Shown here: one piece after another, positions 6,643 to 13,675 of the stretch
Layout of the letters: every line of letters begins with the position of its first letter
Position numbering within the stretch: position 1 is the first letter of the stretch
The notes under the pieces: model-generated
Databases searched by the model: none
The model's input: only the letters and a program-made list of their open reading frames with translations
What the model was told of the DNA's origin: nothing
Program-made: the position numbers and the translations under genes
Assembly: GCA_010021705.1 (NCBI GenBank)
Contig: RGMU01000018.1
Location: 1-13,675, forward strand
Source of the DNA: Chitinophagia bacterium
GTDB lineage: Bacteria; Bacteroidota; Bacteroidia; Chitinophagales; Chitinophagaceae
Direction of reading: 5' to 3'
DNA: 13,675 bases

Positions 6643-7201
6643 TAGAGGAGTAACAATTACACTAAAATCGTTGTACGCTTATTTTTCAACAAGAAATTAA
6701 GGTAACAACAGTTTACTTTTATGTTTTGAAACGCTTATTATGGCAGTAATTTACACACCTTCCATTGTAGCCATTATTAGGTCATTGCCATTTTATTCGG
6801 CTGCCTCTTCTTATAAAAAACATAAACAGCACGAAACAAAAAACAAGCGAAACACTACACTGCCAATGCGGGTGATAAGCTATGAAAAACCTGCACGGCA
6901 AACAACCTATTATGGCTGAGGAAGCCATTCGTGATGGCACAACACATAATAACCAACAGCAAAACCAAGTGCGATAAAGAGCGGATAATACCTTTTCATG
7001 AAATACATATACATCATAATTTAAAGGGTGATGAAGCACACTATTGCGTTTCTGATGTAAAGATACTGCGCGCAAAAGCCCTGTGCCAATTATTGTTAAC
7101 ACACGGTTCAATTAGTTGACTAACGGTAGCTTTGCCACAAGTAATCTTATGATAAAGCAAGGGTATTAGCAAAATTTGTAGCACCTTTGCCTATTAATTC
7201 T
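6643..7201. other. Long stretch without a convincing gene
   Basis: About 560 bases separate the secreted-protein stop from the mscS ATG. Open frames exist: a 59-codon plus-strand frame at 6740-6919, a 63-codon plus-strand frame at 6931-7119 and a 109-codon minus-strand frame at 6782-7111. They overlap one another, lack ribosome sites or recognisable motifs, and have irregular composition (basic/Asn-rich on plus, Cys/Phe-rich on minus). A perfect small hairpin ATGGCT-gagga-AGCCAT lies at 6912-6928. The right end holds the putative mscS promoter. It could contain a decayed gene or a small RNA, but nothing proves either. Confidence 0.5.
7127..7134 (+). promoter_or_regulatory. Putative -7 promoter element for mscS
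   Basis: TAGCTTTG matches TAnnTTTG and lies about 68 bases before the mscS ATG at 7202. The -33 position reads GTT rather than TTG. A second, weaker candidate CACCTTTG sits at 7182-7189, only 12 bases before the ATG. Confidence 0.4.
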
Positions 7202-8341
7202 ATGATAGATATGGGGCTTTTTGTTTTAGCCATAGATTTTGAAAGTTTATGCAATACCACTTTTTATGGAGAACCTTTAGAAAGCTACTTAAAGTGCGTA
7301 GGCATTATAATACTCACTTTACTCCTTCAAAAGTGGGTGGCAGCCAGGGTGTCAAGGCTTAGCAGCAGCCTTTCCACCCATTTTATATATGACAAGCATA
7401 AGCAAACGCTTAAAGAAATGCTGTATATGCCCACGCAGCGCGTGGTGCAAATTGTGCTTTACTATTTAGCGTCCAATCAATTAACCGATGTGTTAGAGCG
7501 GATAGTAGTTTATCGTGTTAAGGCTAAGCACCCTACCGTTACATTAGGCGATGTTACAGACAAAACCTTTCTATTTCTATTTATCATTTTCTTTTGCCAC
7601 TTTGTAGCCAAATTTGCCGACTTCATTTTTTACATTCGGTTTAACAAAGCACAAGAAGAAAAAAACAACAATCAGCTACAGCTTATTCCCCTGCTGCGTG
7701 AAATAACAAAGCTAAGTGCATGGACGCTTGCCGTGTTCTGGATATTGGGCAGTGTGTTTAGCGTGAACATTCCGGCTCTTATCACCGGCTTAGGCATTGG
7801 GGGTATTGCCATAGCATTAGCCAGCAAAGAAACGGTAGAAAACATTTTTGCAGCCTTTACGCTGCTATCCGACAAGCCTTTTCAAACCAATGATGTGATA
7901 AAAGCCGGCGATACCGAAGGCACAGTAGAGCGCATAGGCTTTAGAAGCACCCGCATACGCAACTTTGACGGCTCTTGCACCATTGTACCTAACCAAAAGT
8001 TAGTAGGGCAAAACGTTACCAACCTTAGCACCCGTGAACGAAGGGGCATTAAGCTGATAGCCAACATTCGCTATGGCATAGATGCGCCTACGCTTAGCCT
8101 CATTACCACCACTCTGCAAACAGAACTACCACAGCTTGCCCCGGTAAAAGAAGGCATAGACATTACCTTAGAAACATTAGACAAAGAAACCATGCAGCTG
8201 ATAGTGGTTTACCTGCTACCCCACCCCCTACCCGAAGGTATGAAGCTATTAGAAGTAAAACACGCTACCAACTCTAAGATATTTGAAATTATCAGCCGCC
8301 ATGCTCAATTAGGTACGCCGCCGGCAGCTTCGGCGGGGTAA
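7202..8341 (+). CDS. MscS-family small-conductance mechanosensitive channel
   Basis: This inner-membrane channel opens under membrane tension and releases solutes during osmotic downshock. From the ATG at 7202 it has 379 residues; an in-frame TTG at 7187 is a poorer start. N-terminal hydrophobic helices lie at about 29-45, 123-145 and 171-186. The diagnostic pore helix and MscS beta domain follow: the Gly/Ala-packed ITGLGIGGIAIALASKETVE (about 194-213), FTLLSDKPFQTNDVI, GTVERIGFRSTRIR (about 240-253) and the IVPNQKL motif (about 261-267). The C-terminal alpha/beta domain ends near 370. With more helices than minimal MscS, it fits the mid-size Bacteroidota members. It has no operon partner: the ATPase gene downstream starts 42 bases later but has its own -7 motif. 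Confidence 0.93.
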   Translation: MIDMGLFVLAIDFESLCNTTFYGEPLESYLKCVGIIILTLLLQKWVAARVSRLSSSLSTHFIYDKHKQTLKEMLYMPTQRVVQIVLYYLASNQLTDVLERIVVYRVKAKHPTVTLGDVTDKTFLFLFIIFFCHFVAKFADFIFYIRFNKAQEEKNNNQLQLIPLLREITKLSAWTLAVFWILGSVFSVNIPALITGLGIGGIAIALASKETVENIFAAFTLLSDKPFQTNDVIKAGDTEGTVERIGFRSTRIRNFDGSCTIVPNQKLVGQNVTNLSTRERRGIKLIANIRYGIDAPTLSLITTTLQTELPQLAPVKEGIDITLETLDKETMQLIVVYLLPHPLPEGMKLLEVKHATNSKIFEIISRHAQLGTPPAASAG

Positions 8342-8352
8342 GAAAATTGGGT

Positions 8353-8360
8353 TATATTTG
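8353..8360 (+). promoter_or_regulatory. Putative -7 promoter element for the AAA ATPase gene
   Basis: TATATTTG matches TAnnTTTG and lies 23 bases before the ATG at 8384, suggesting a leader of about 17-20 nt. No TTG is seen at -33, so read-through from mscS remains possible. Confidence 0.4.
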
Positions 8361-8383
8361 TAATAGCAGTAAAAGATTTGTTT

Positions 8384-10099
8384 ATGATAACCGGAATAGA
8401 AATAAGCAATTTTAAGCGTTTTGAAAAAGCAGATATTGAATTAGGGGAACGCGTTATTTTTGTAGGACCCAACAATGCAGGCAAAACAACATGCTTGCAA
8501 GCATTGGCATTATGGCATTTGGGATTAGAGGAATGGAACGCTAAAAAAGGAGATAAAAACTTAAAGCAGCGCACCGCAGTTACACTAAACCGTAAAGACC
8601 TTATTAATATACCGGTATCAAAAGCAATTTTATTGTGGAAAAATTTGCAAGTAAGAAAGCCGGGCAATGAAAATATTAAAATTCAAATTTGGGTTAAGGG
8701 CATTACTAAAGGCAAGTTTTGGGAACAAGGCTTGGAATTTGACTATGCCAATCCTGAATCGTTTTATTGCCGTCCTATAAAAAACACGGAAATATCGCAA
8801 GGCAAGCTAACCATTCCCACCGAGCTAATTGATGAAGTAATAGCAACTAAAATTGCCTTTTTGCAACCGATGTCGGGTTTATCTCCGATTGAGCCTAAAT
8901 TAGAACCCGGGCGCATAAATGTGTTGCTTGGTGAAGGTAGAACAGCGCAAATAGTTAGAAACCTATGTTATCAAGTATATTCTTCTCCGGATACCGCAGC
9001 GTGGACAAAGCTAAAAGAGCGCATGAAAGTTCTTTTTGGTGCTGCATTGTCTGACCCGGAGTATAATGTGGCAAGAGGCGAAATCAGCCTATCTTATACC
9101 GACCACAATATAGAGCTTGACCTTACCGCTGCCGGTAGGGGATTTCAGCAAATGTTGCTTTTGCTTGCTTATCTGTATGCCAATCCTAAATCTATATTAC
9201 TTTTAGACGAACCCGATGCTCACCTTGAAATATTGCGTCAAAGAGAAATGTATAGCGTACTGTCTGAAATAAGCACTGAACAAAAATCACAAATAATAAT
9301 AGCCACCCATTCAGAAGTATTGCTTAATGACGCAGCGGAAAGCGATATAGTTATGGCTTTTTTGGGCAAACCCCACAGCATTAATAAGCATGGCAAAAGA
9401 CAGCTACAAAAAGCATTATCAACCATTAGTTATGACCAATATTACCTTGCCGAGCAACAAGGTTGGGTGCTGTATTTGGAAGGTTCTACTGACCTTGCCA
9501 TATTGCAGGCATTGGCAAAAAAGCTAAACCACCCGGCTACAAAATATTTAGAACGCCCTTTTGCCTGCCATTTTGGCAATGTTGTTAGCAAAGTAGAAGA
9601 GCACTATTATGGGCTGCGGGAAGCAAAAGAAGACCTTGTAGCCATTGCTATTTTTGACCGATTGGAGAAAAAACTTAACTCTACAGAGCATTTTGTTCAA
9701 CTTTGCTGGAAAAAAAGGGAAATAGAAAACTATTTCATAACCAAAGATGTTTTGCTGCAATACATTACAAAAGACTTTGATGAAGCCGATATGTATCAAA
9801 GTGCAGAAGCTCAAACAAGAAGAGATGTTCTAAATGCAGAGATTCTTGCACTTGAAGACGCTAATAAAATAAGACGCGTACCATCCCCTTGGTCAGATGA
9901 TACGAAAATTACCACTGATTTTTTAGACATATTATTTGACAATTATTATGAAAAATTAGACTCGCCTAATATGATGCGTAAAACCAACTATCATGTTTTA
10001 GTGGGTTATTTACCTGCCGAACAAATTGACCCTGAAATAGCCCAAGTGTTAGATAAAATTGTAGAAGTTGCAGAAAAGGCAAAACCGCAGTTTGCCTAA
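8384..10099 (+). CDS. AAA/SMC-like ATPase with OLD-type Toprim-like C-terminal domain
   Basis: The 571-residue protein starts with the ABC-like fold of RecF/SMC-type ATPases: ISNFKRFEKADIELGERV, then Walker A GPNNAGKTT (28-36). A long insertion (about 45-245) follows, then the signature region TAAGRGFQQMLLLL (248-261), Walker B with catalytic Glu in ILLLDEPDAHLE (271-282) and the H-switch IIATHSE (305-311). The C-terminal part begins with WVLYLEGSTDLAIL (361-374), the Toprim glutamate motif (Glu366). It continues with AIAIFDRLEKK (421-430) and KKREIENYFI (443-452). In OLD-family nucleases the second motif is usually D-x-D; here it reads Asp425-Arg-Leu-Glu, so the metal site is altered or shifted. 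Relatives include OLD nucleases and effectors of phage-defence systems, but no helicase, toxin or other partner is adjacent. The stop lies 3 bases from that of the convergent SRPBCC gene. Function is unproven. Confidence 0.85.
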   Translation: MITGIEISNFKRFEKADIELGERVIFVGPNNAGKTTCLQALALWHLGLEEWNAKKGDKNLKQRTAVTLNRKDLINIPVSKAILLWKNLQVRKPGNENIKIQIWVKGITKGKFWEQGLEFDYANPESFYCRPIKNTEISQGKLTIPTELIDEVIATKIAFLQPMSGLSPIEPKLEPGRINVLLGEGRTAQIVRNLCYQVYSSPDTAAWTKLKERMKVLFGAALSDPEYNVARGEISLSYTDHNIELDLTAAGRGFQQMLLLLAYLYANPKSILLLDEPDAHLEILRQREMYSVLSEISTEQKSQIIIATHSEVLLNDAAESDIVMAFLGKPHSINKHGKRQLQKALSTISYDQYYLAEQQGWVLYLEGSTDLAILQALAKKLNHPATKYLERPFACHFGNVVSKVEEHYYGLREAKEDLVAIAIFDRLEKKLNSTEHFVQLCWKKREIENYFITKDVLLQYITKDFDEADMYQSAEAQTRRDVLNAEILALEDANKIRRVPSPWSDDTKITTDFLDILFDNYYEKLDSPNMMRKTNYHVLVGYLPAEQIDPEIAQVLDKIVEVAEKAKPQFA

Positions 10100-10102
10100 T
10101 AG

Positions 10103-10558
10103 TTATATTCCATCATTTGGCGAGCCGGTGCCTTCAGTGATTAATTGGAAGAGGCTTTTTTGAATATAGCCTGTCCAAATGTTCATGCACATATTGCCAC
10201 AGTTTAGTTGGGCTAAGCCAATGTGAGAAAATTTTACCGTAGTACTGTCCCCTTCTTGTGCAAGCTCCCAAACAATTTGGGTGTTTGTCCATTCATGTAT
10301 ATCAGTGTTCCAAGGTAGGTAGCTGTCTATAACCAACCAAACTATTTTTGTGTTCGGTTCAAATGCTGTAATTCTAAATAGCTTCCAAGTTGTGCCAAAC
10401 CTGATGGTGAATTCACTGTTAAGGTTTTTGGTATCGCCTTCCACGTCTTTTGTCCACCATTCCTGAACACGACATATAGCATCAAAAACCATACCCGCAG
10501 GCACATTAACGTTAATGCTGCAACTGAATTCTTGTTGTTCCGTATTGTTTTTAGGCAA
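10103..10558 (-). CDS. AHSA1-like SRPBCC domain protein with TTG start
   Basis: The 151-residue product has the START/SRPBCC fold pattern of AHSA1-like proteins. A first strand FSCSINVNVPA leads into helix GMVFDAICRVQEWW, where the conserved WW pair is typical. Beta strands follow (FTIRFGTTWKLFRITAFEPN, KIVWLVIDSY, TQIVWELAQEGDSTTVKFSHIGL), and a long C-terminal helix (CMNIWTGYIQKSLFQLI) closes the cavity. Such proteins bind small hydrophobic ligands or act as stress/chaperone-related factors; the ligand here is unknown. No in-frame ATG precedes the first strand. The only sensible start is the TTG at 10558-10556, since an in-frame stop lies at 10591-10589 and the first internal Met is residue 23, inside the first helix. 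It is divergent from guaB and convergent with the ATPase gene. Confidence 0.82.
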   Translation of the reverse strand: MPKNNTEQQEFSCSINVNVPAGMVFDAICRVQEWWTKDVEGDTKNLNSEFTIRFGTTWKLFRITAFEPNTKIVWLVIDSYLPWNTDIHEWTNTQIVWELAQEGDSTTVKFSHIGLAQLNCGNMCMNIWTGYIQKSLFQLITEGTGSPNDGI

Positions 10559-10595
10559 AGCTACAACTTTGGTTTGTATGATGCTTATTTATGTT

Positions 10596-10620
10596 TAGCG
10601 GGGTTTTTTAACTACCGCTA
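10596..10620. promoter_or_regulatory. Inverted repeat between the divergent SRPBCC and guaB genes
   Basis: TAGCGG (10596-10601) and CCGCTA (10615-10620) form a perfect 6-bp inverted repeat with a 13-base centre containing six T. It sits about 40 bases upstream of the SRPBCC start and about 50 bases upstream of the guaB -33 element. It could be an operator or a weak hairpin; there is no evidence of which. Confidence 0.3.
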
Positions 10621-10670
10621 ATAACAGCTTACAATAATTTCAAATCTCCCAAAATTAACAATCTATATTA

Positions 10671-10700
10671 TTGGGTATAATGTAGCATAGTCTATTTTTG
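10671..10700 (+). promoter_or_regulatory. guaB promoter
   Basis: TTG (10671-10673) and TATTTTTG (10693-10700) are separated by exactly 19 bases, matching the Bacteroidota consensus at both elements. The guaB ATG begins at 10704, only 3 bases past the -7 element, so the transcript would have little or no leader. Confidence 0.72.
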
Positions 10701-10703
10701 CAC

Positions 10704-12173
10704 ATGTTTGCTTCCAATAAATTTTATGGCGAAGGGCTTACCTTTGATGATGTATTGCTGATACCGGCATATTCTGCCGTGCTTCCGCGTGAGGTGGATA
10801 CATCGGTGCAATTAACAGACGGCATTAGGCTTAACCTGCCTATGATGTCTGCCGCTATGGACACGGTAACAGAAGCTCCCTTAGCCATTGCCTTAGCTCG
10901 TGAAGGGGGAATAGGCATTTTGCATAAAAACATGAGCATAGACCGCCAGGCAGAGCAGGTGCGGAAGGTAAAAAGGTCGGAAAATGGGGTGATATTAGAC
11001 CCCTTTACCTTAGACCCCGATGCTACCGTAGGCGATGCCTTGAGAATAATGCGGGATAATAAGATAGGTGGTATTCCGATTGTGGACAACAACCACATTT
11101 TGGTGGGCATACTTACCAACCGCGACCTTAGATTTGAGCCGGATACTACCAAGCGCGTTAGCCAAGTAATGACCAAAGAAAGGTTGGTTACAGCCCCTGT
11201 GGGCACGGGTATGGCAGAAGCAGAGCGCATATTGCAGCAATACAAAATAGAGAAGCTACCCATTACCGATGCAGGAGGTAAGTTAGTAGGGTTAATTACA
11301 TTTAGAGATACGCTTCAGCTTAAAAGCCACCCCAAAGCCACCAAAGACGCGTTAGGGCGGTTGCTTGCCGGGGCTGCGGTGGGTATTACTGCCGACATCT
11401 TAGACCGCGTTGAAGCCCTGGCACACGCAGGTGTGGACATAATAACGTTAGACAGCGCACACGGGCACAGCAAAGGCGTGATAGATGCCGTAGCTATGGT
11501 AAAAAAAGCCTATCCTAACCTGCCCCTTATAGCGGGCAATGTGGCTACCAAAGCAGGTGCTACTGCCCTTGCCGATGCCGGCGCCAATGCCGTTAAAGTA
11601 GGCGTGGGTCCTGGTTCTATATGCACCACCCGCGTGGTAACGGGGGCAGGAGCACCACAGCTTACAGCCATTATGGAAGCCGCAGAAGCCCTAAAAGACA
11701 GGGGCATACCCGTGATAGCCGATGGAGGCATTCGCTACACGGGTGATATGGTAAAAGCCATAGCCGCGGGAGCATCTGCCATAATGGCAGGGTCTATATT
11801 TGCCGGTACGGAAGAAAGCCCCGGAGATACGATTATATACGAAGGTAGAAAGTTTAAGTCTTACAGAGGCATGGGGTCTATAGAAGCTATGCAAGAGGGT
11901 TCTAAAGACCGTTATTTCCAAGATGTGGAGGCAGACATCAAAAAACTTGTTCCCGAAGGCATTGTGGGCAGAGTGCCTTACAAAGGCTTTTTGAGCGAAG
12001 TAGTACAGCAGTTTTCCGGGGGCTTGCGCGCCGGCATGGGCTACTGTGGTGCACCTACCATTACCCACTTGCAAGAGCACGCACAGTTTATACGCATTTC
12101 CAATGCAGGCATGGCAGAAAGCCACCCGCATGACATTGTAATTACCAACGAAGCTCCCAACTATAGCAGATAA
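10704..12173 (+). CDS. guaB: Inosine-5'-monophosphate dehydrogenase
   Basis: GuaB oxidises IMP to XMP with NAD+, the committed step of guanine nucleotide synthesis in the cytoplasm. The 489-residue protein is the normal length. The N-terminal motif is [16 protein letters not shown] (9-24), followed by SAAMDTVTE (49-57). Two CBS domains are inserted in the barrel (about 98-150 and 157-208). The catalytic loop GPGSICTTR (302-310) carries Cys307, then [11 protein letters not shown] (338-348) and the SYRGMGS phosphate-site region (386-392). The mobile flap has Arg403-Tyr404 in KDRYFQD, the residues that activate water. The C-terminal region [20 protein letters not shown] is typical. The ATG at 10704 is chosen because it gives the usual short N-terminus; the TTG six bases earlier overlaps the promoter. 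A membrane-protein gene follows after 3 bases, so the two form an operon. Confidence 0.97.
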   Translation: MFASNKFYGEGLTFDDVLLIPAYSAVLPREVDTSVQLTDGIRLNLPMMSAAMDTVTEAPLAIALAREGGIGILHKNMSIDRQAEQVRKVKRSENGVILDPFTLDPDATVGDALRIMRDNKIGGIPIVDNNHILVGILTNRDLRFEPDTTKRVSQVMTKERLVTAPVGTGMAEAERILQQYKIEKLPITDAGGKLVGLITFRDTLQLKSHPKATKDALGRLLAGAAVGITADILDRVEALAHAGVDIITLDSAHGHSKGVIDAVAMVKKAYPNLPLIAGNVATKAGATALADAGANAVKVGVGPGSICTTRVVTGAGAPQLTAIMEAAEALKDRGIPVIADGGIRYTGDMVKAIAAGASAIMAGSIFAGTEESPGDTIIYEGRKFKSYRGMGSIEAMQEGSKDRYFQDVEADIKKLVPEGIVGRVPYKGFLSEVVQQFSGGLRAGMGYCGAPTITHLQEHAQFIRISNAGMAESHPHDIVITNEAPNYSR

Positions 12174-12176
12174 ATT

Positions 12177-12761
12177 ATGCACTATTCTATCAAACTCAAT
12201 GAACCTAAAACACTGCCCCATCAAGTTACTGCACTGCACCTTACGGCGGCTTTAGCGTTTATAGGGGCGGGTTCAATTATATATGTTTATTGTTTTGATA
12301 AGCAACCTTTTGGGTTGGCACTACTTTTGGCTGGTATTGCGGTAGTGATAACGGCTATTAAATGGCAACGGCAACTTTACGGCACTTTTGGAGGCATAGT
12401 GTTAAGGTTTGCGGAAGCCTCGCTGGCGTTAGGCGTAGCACTTTTGGCATATTCCTATCATTGGACTATACCTATGGTCATGTTTGGGATACTATCACTA
12501 ACATTAGTGTTTGCACTTTATTGGGAAAAAAAAGATGATAACTTTTTAACCATAGAAATATCAGAAGAAGGCGTAAAGCTACCCAAAGCACTGTCTTACC
12601 AAATGGTGGCTTGGAGCGAAATAAACGATGTGATATTAAAATACGGCATTCTAACCGTTAGCCTTACTAACAATAAGCTGCTACAATGGCAAGTGCACAG
12701 CGACAGCAACACCAATGCAGAGCAACTTATGGAAGATTGTAAAGCGTTTTATGCTAAATAA
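12177..12761 (+). CDS. Membrane protein with four predicted helices and a PH-like C-terminal domain
   Basis: The 194-residue protein has four hydrophobic segments (about 19-39, 44-62, 78-93 and 97-115). A soluble C-terminal half follows, with alternating strands FLTIEISEEGVKLPKAL, YQMVAWSEINDVILKYGILT and VSLTNNKLLQWQV. This matches the look of bacterial PH-like (bPH2/YcxB-type) domains, in which a W-S/E-E-I segment follows the first strands. I do not recognise a named family, and its function is unknown. The ATG at 12177 starts 3 bases after the guaB stop, so it is read from the guaB transcript. Its 3' end overlaps the convergent epimerase gene by 8 bases (12754-12761). Confidence 0.75.
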   Translation: MHYSIKLNEPKTLPHQVTALHLTAALAFIGAGSIIYVYCFDKQPFGLALLLAGIAVVITAIKWQRQLYGTFGGIVLRFAEASLALGVALLAYSYHWTIPMVMFGILSLTLVFALYWEKKDDNFLTIEISEEGVKLPKALSYQMVAWSEINDVILKYGILTVSLTNNKLLQWQVHSDSNTNAEQLMEDCKAFYAK

Positions 12762-13675
12762 TGCCCAATTCATGGTTTAGTGCATCGCCCACCTCTTTAT
12801 GCTGAAACGCAAAGCCGCTTATCAGCACTTTGGCTGCCGATACATGCGTGCTTTTTAACAACTCTGTGCTCATTTCGCCTAATGCTAACTTGAGCATTAT
12901 TTCAGGTGCTTTAATTCGCAATTTTGCGCCGCATACATGCCCGGCTATTGCCGTTAAAAGGTCTGCTTGGGAAACGGGCTTGGGAGCTACGGCATTGTAT
13001 ATGCCCGCCAATGCGTTGTTCTCTAACGCATAAACAAACAATCGCGCCACATCGGTGGCAGAAATCCAGCTAACCATTGGCGTACCATTACCTATAATAG
13101 GTATAATACCCCATTGCAACGGCGTTAGCATTTCGTGTAAGTAACCTTTGCGCTTACCTAACACTATACCCACGCGCAATATGGTGCGCCTCAAAAAGCC
13201 CGTTGCCTCTTCTGAGGCTTGCTCCCATAGCTTGCAGGTATTTGCCAAAAAGTCGGTACCCGGAGGCGCACTTTCAGTGAGCGGTGCGCTACCCGGCAAT
13301 GCAGTAGCATAATAGCCCGTAGCCGATGCTCCCACAAAGGCAGTGCATTCAGGAGCGTGGTCTTTAAGTTGCCGGATAATGAATTTTGTACCCGCAATGC
13401 GGCTGTTGGTAATAGCCCATTTGCGGTCTGCCGTCCATTTTTTATCGGCTATGCCCGCACCGGCTAAGTGTATCATGCCTTGCAAGCCTGCCAATGCCTC
13501 CGTTTCGCACTCCTGCTTATGCGCATTCCAATAGGCATATTCTATGCCCGGTTGCGTGCTTACAGCCGTTTGAGAACGCGTGAAAACCACCACCTCATAG
13601 CCCCGTGCCAACAGTTCTTTTATCACGTAGCTTCCTATTAATCCTGTTCCCCCCGTAACCCCTATTTTAGCTCCC
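12754..13675 (-). CDS. TIGR01777-family SDR epimerase (YfcH-like), 5' end beyond the window
   Basis: The frame stays open to the right edge. Reading the minus strand from 13674, the residues GAKIGVTGGTGLIGSYVIKE appear, giving the NAD(P)-binding Rossmann motif GGTGLIG. A GTG at 13626 is therefore internal and not the start. About 306 residues are visible, so only a few N-terminal ones are missing. Family marks are GMIHLAGAGIADKKWTADRK, SRIAGTKFI, VGASATGYY (the catalytic-type Tyr region), LRVGIVLGK, PMVSWISATDVARL and IYNAVAPKPVSQADL. The C-terminal DUF1731-like segment follows (GEMSTELLKSTHVSAAKV, GFAFQHKEVGDAL). The biochemical substrate of this family is not established; a nucleotide-sugar epimerase activity is assumed from the fold. 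It converges on and overlaps the upstream membrane-protein gene by 8 bases. Confidence 0.92.
   Translation of the reverse strand, partial: GAKIGVTGGTGLIGSYVIKELLARGYEVVVFTRSQTAVSTQPGIEYAYWNAHKQECETEALAGLQGMIHLAGAGIADKKWTADRKWAITNSRIAGTKFIIRQLKDHAPECTAFVGASATGYYATALPGSAPLTESAPPGTDFLANTCKLWEQASEEATGFLRRTILRVGIVLGKRKGYLHEMLTPLQWGIIPIIGNGTPMVSWISATDVARLFVYALENNALAGIYNAVAPKPVSQADLLTAIAGHVCGAKLRIKAPEIMLKLALGEMSTELLKSTHVSAAKVLISGFAFQHKEVGDALNHELGII

Noticed and set aside
6782..7111. Minus-strand 109-codon open frame
   Set aside because: Cys/Phe/Trp-rich, no family resemblance, no promoter or ribosome site, and overlapped by other open frames; kept only as part of the unexplained stretch.
6740..7119. 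A single plus-strand gene broken by one stop across the 6740-6919 and 6931-7119 frames
   Set aside because: The two frames are in different phases, and continuing the first past its TGA meets another stop within five codons, so there is no simple one-mutation pseudogene.
8318..8336. GC-rich hairpin CCGCCG / CGGCGG at the end of mscS as a terminator
   Set aside because: The stem is perfect but lies inside the last codons and is followed by GGTAAGAAAATT rather than a T run, so it is not a Rho-independent terminator.
10724..11263. Minus-strand 179-codon open frame
   Set aside because: Antisense shadow of guaB, whose protein is unmistakable; Ser-rich low-complexity translation.
11691..12239. 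Minus-strand 182-codon open frame
   Set aside because: Antisense shadow of guaB and of the start of the following gene; composition rich in His, Cys and Arg with no motif.
13624..13626. GTG as the start of the epimerase gene
   Set aside because: The frame continues upstream to the window edge and encodes the Rossmann GGTGLIG motif, so the gene starts outside the window.

Overview
The window looks like a chromosomal stretch from a member of the Bacteroidota. Several genes are preceded by the -33 TTG / -7 TAnnTTTG promoter type of that phylum, and most start codons have no Shine-Dalgarno sequence. A Bacteroidota-style rhomboid pair (the second with a DUF6576-like tail) and a TIGR01777-family epimerase fit the same assignment. 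G+C looks to be in the low 40s percent by eye. Nearly all the DNA reads as housekeeping or core genes. I see no insertion sequence, CRISPR array, integrase or phage gene.

Layout, left to right. Positions 1-344 hold the end of an outer-membrane beta-barrel-like protein, separated by a bidirectional terminator from a minus-strand citrate synthase of the mitochondrial (eukaryotic) type. Next on the minus strand is a tRNA-Trp - secE - nusG operon with a clear promoter and its own terminator. The usual neighbours (tuf upstream, rplK/rplA downstream) are missing. On the plus strand, two rhomboid-family genes follow in tandem: the first keeps the catalytic Ser/His pair, the second has lost Ser, His and the oxyanion Asn. 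A minus-strand stand-alone Hpt phosphotransfer protein comes next. A plus-strand secreted protein follows, whose start overlaps the stop of a four-codon leader ORF. About 560 bases with no convincing gene then lead to an MscS-type mechanosensitive channel and an AAA ATPase with an OLD-type Toprim-like C-terminus. The latter is convergent with an AHSA1/SRPBCC protein that has only a TTG start. The window ends with guaB (IMP dehydrogenase), whose predicted transcript is leaderless or nearly so, a membrane protein with a PH-like tail read from the same transcript, and a minus-strand TIGR01777 SDR epimerase running off the right edge.

Functionally, these are independent units rather than one pathway: central carbon metabolism (citrate synthase), secretion and transcription (SecE, NusG, tRNA-Trp), membrane proteolysis (rhomboids), osmotic protection (MscS) and purine synthesis (GuaB). 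The gene least explained by housekeeping is the AAA-Toprim ATPase at 8384-10099. It belongs to a superfamily that includes phage-defence effectors, but it has no recognisable defence partner here. I did not find a clear new multi-gene system. The best leads are that ATPase, the active/inactive rhomboid pair, the leader ORF before the secreted protein, the detached secE-nusG operon and the mitochondrial-type citrate synthase.
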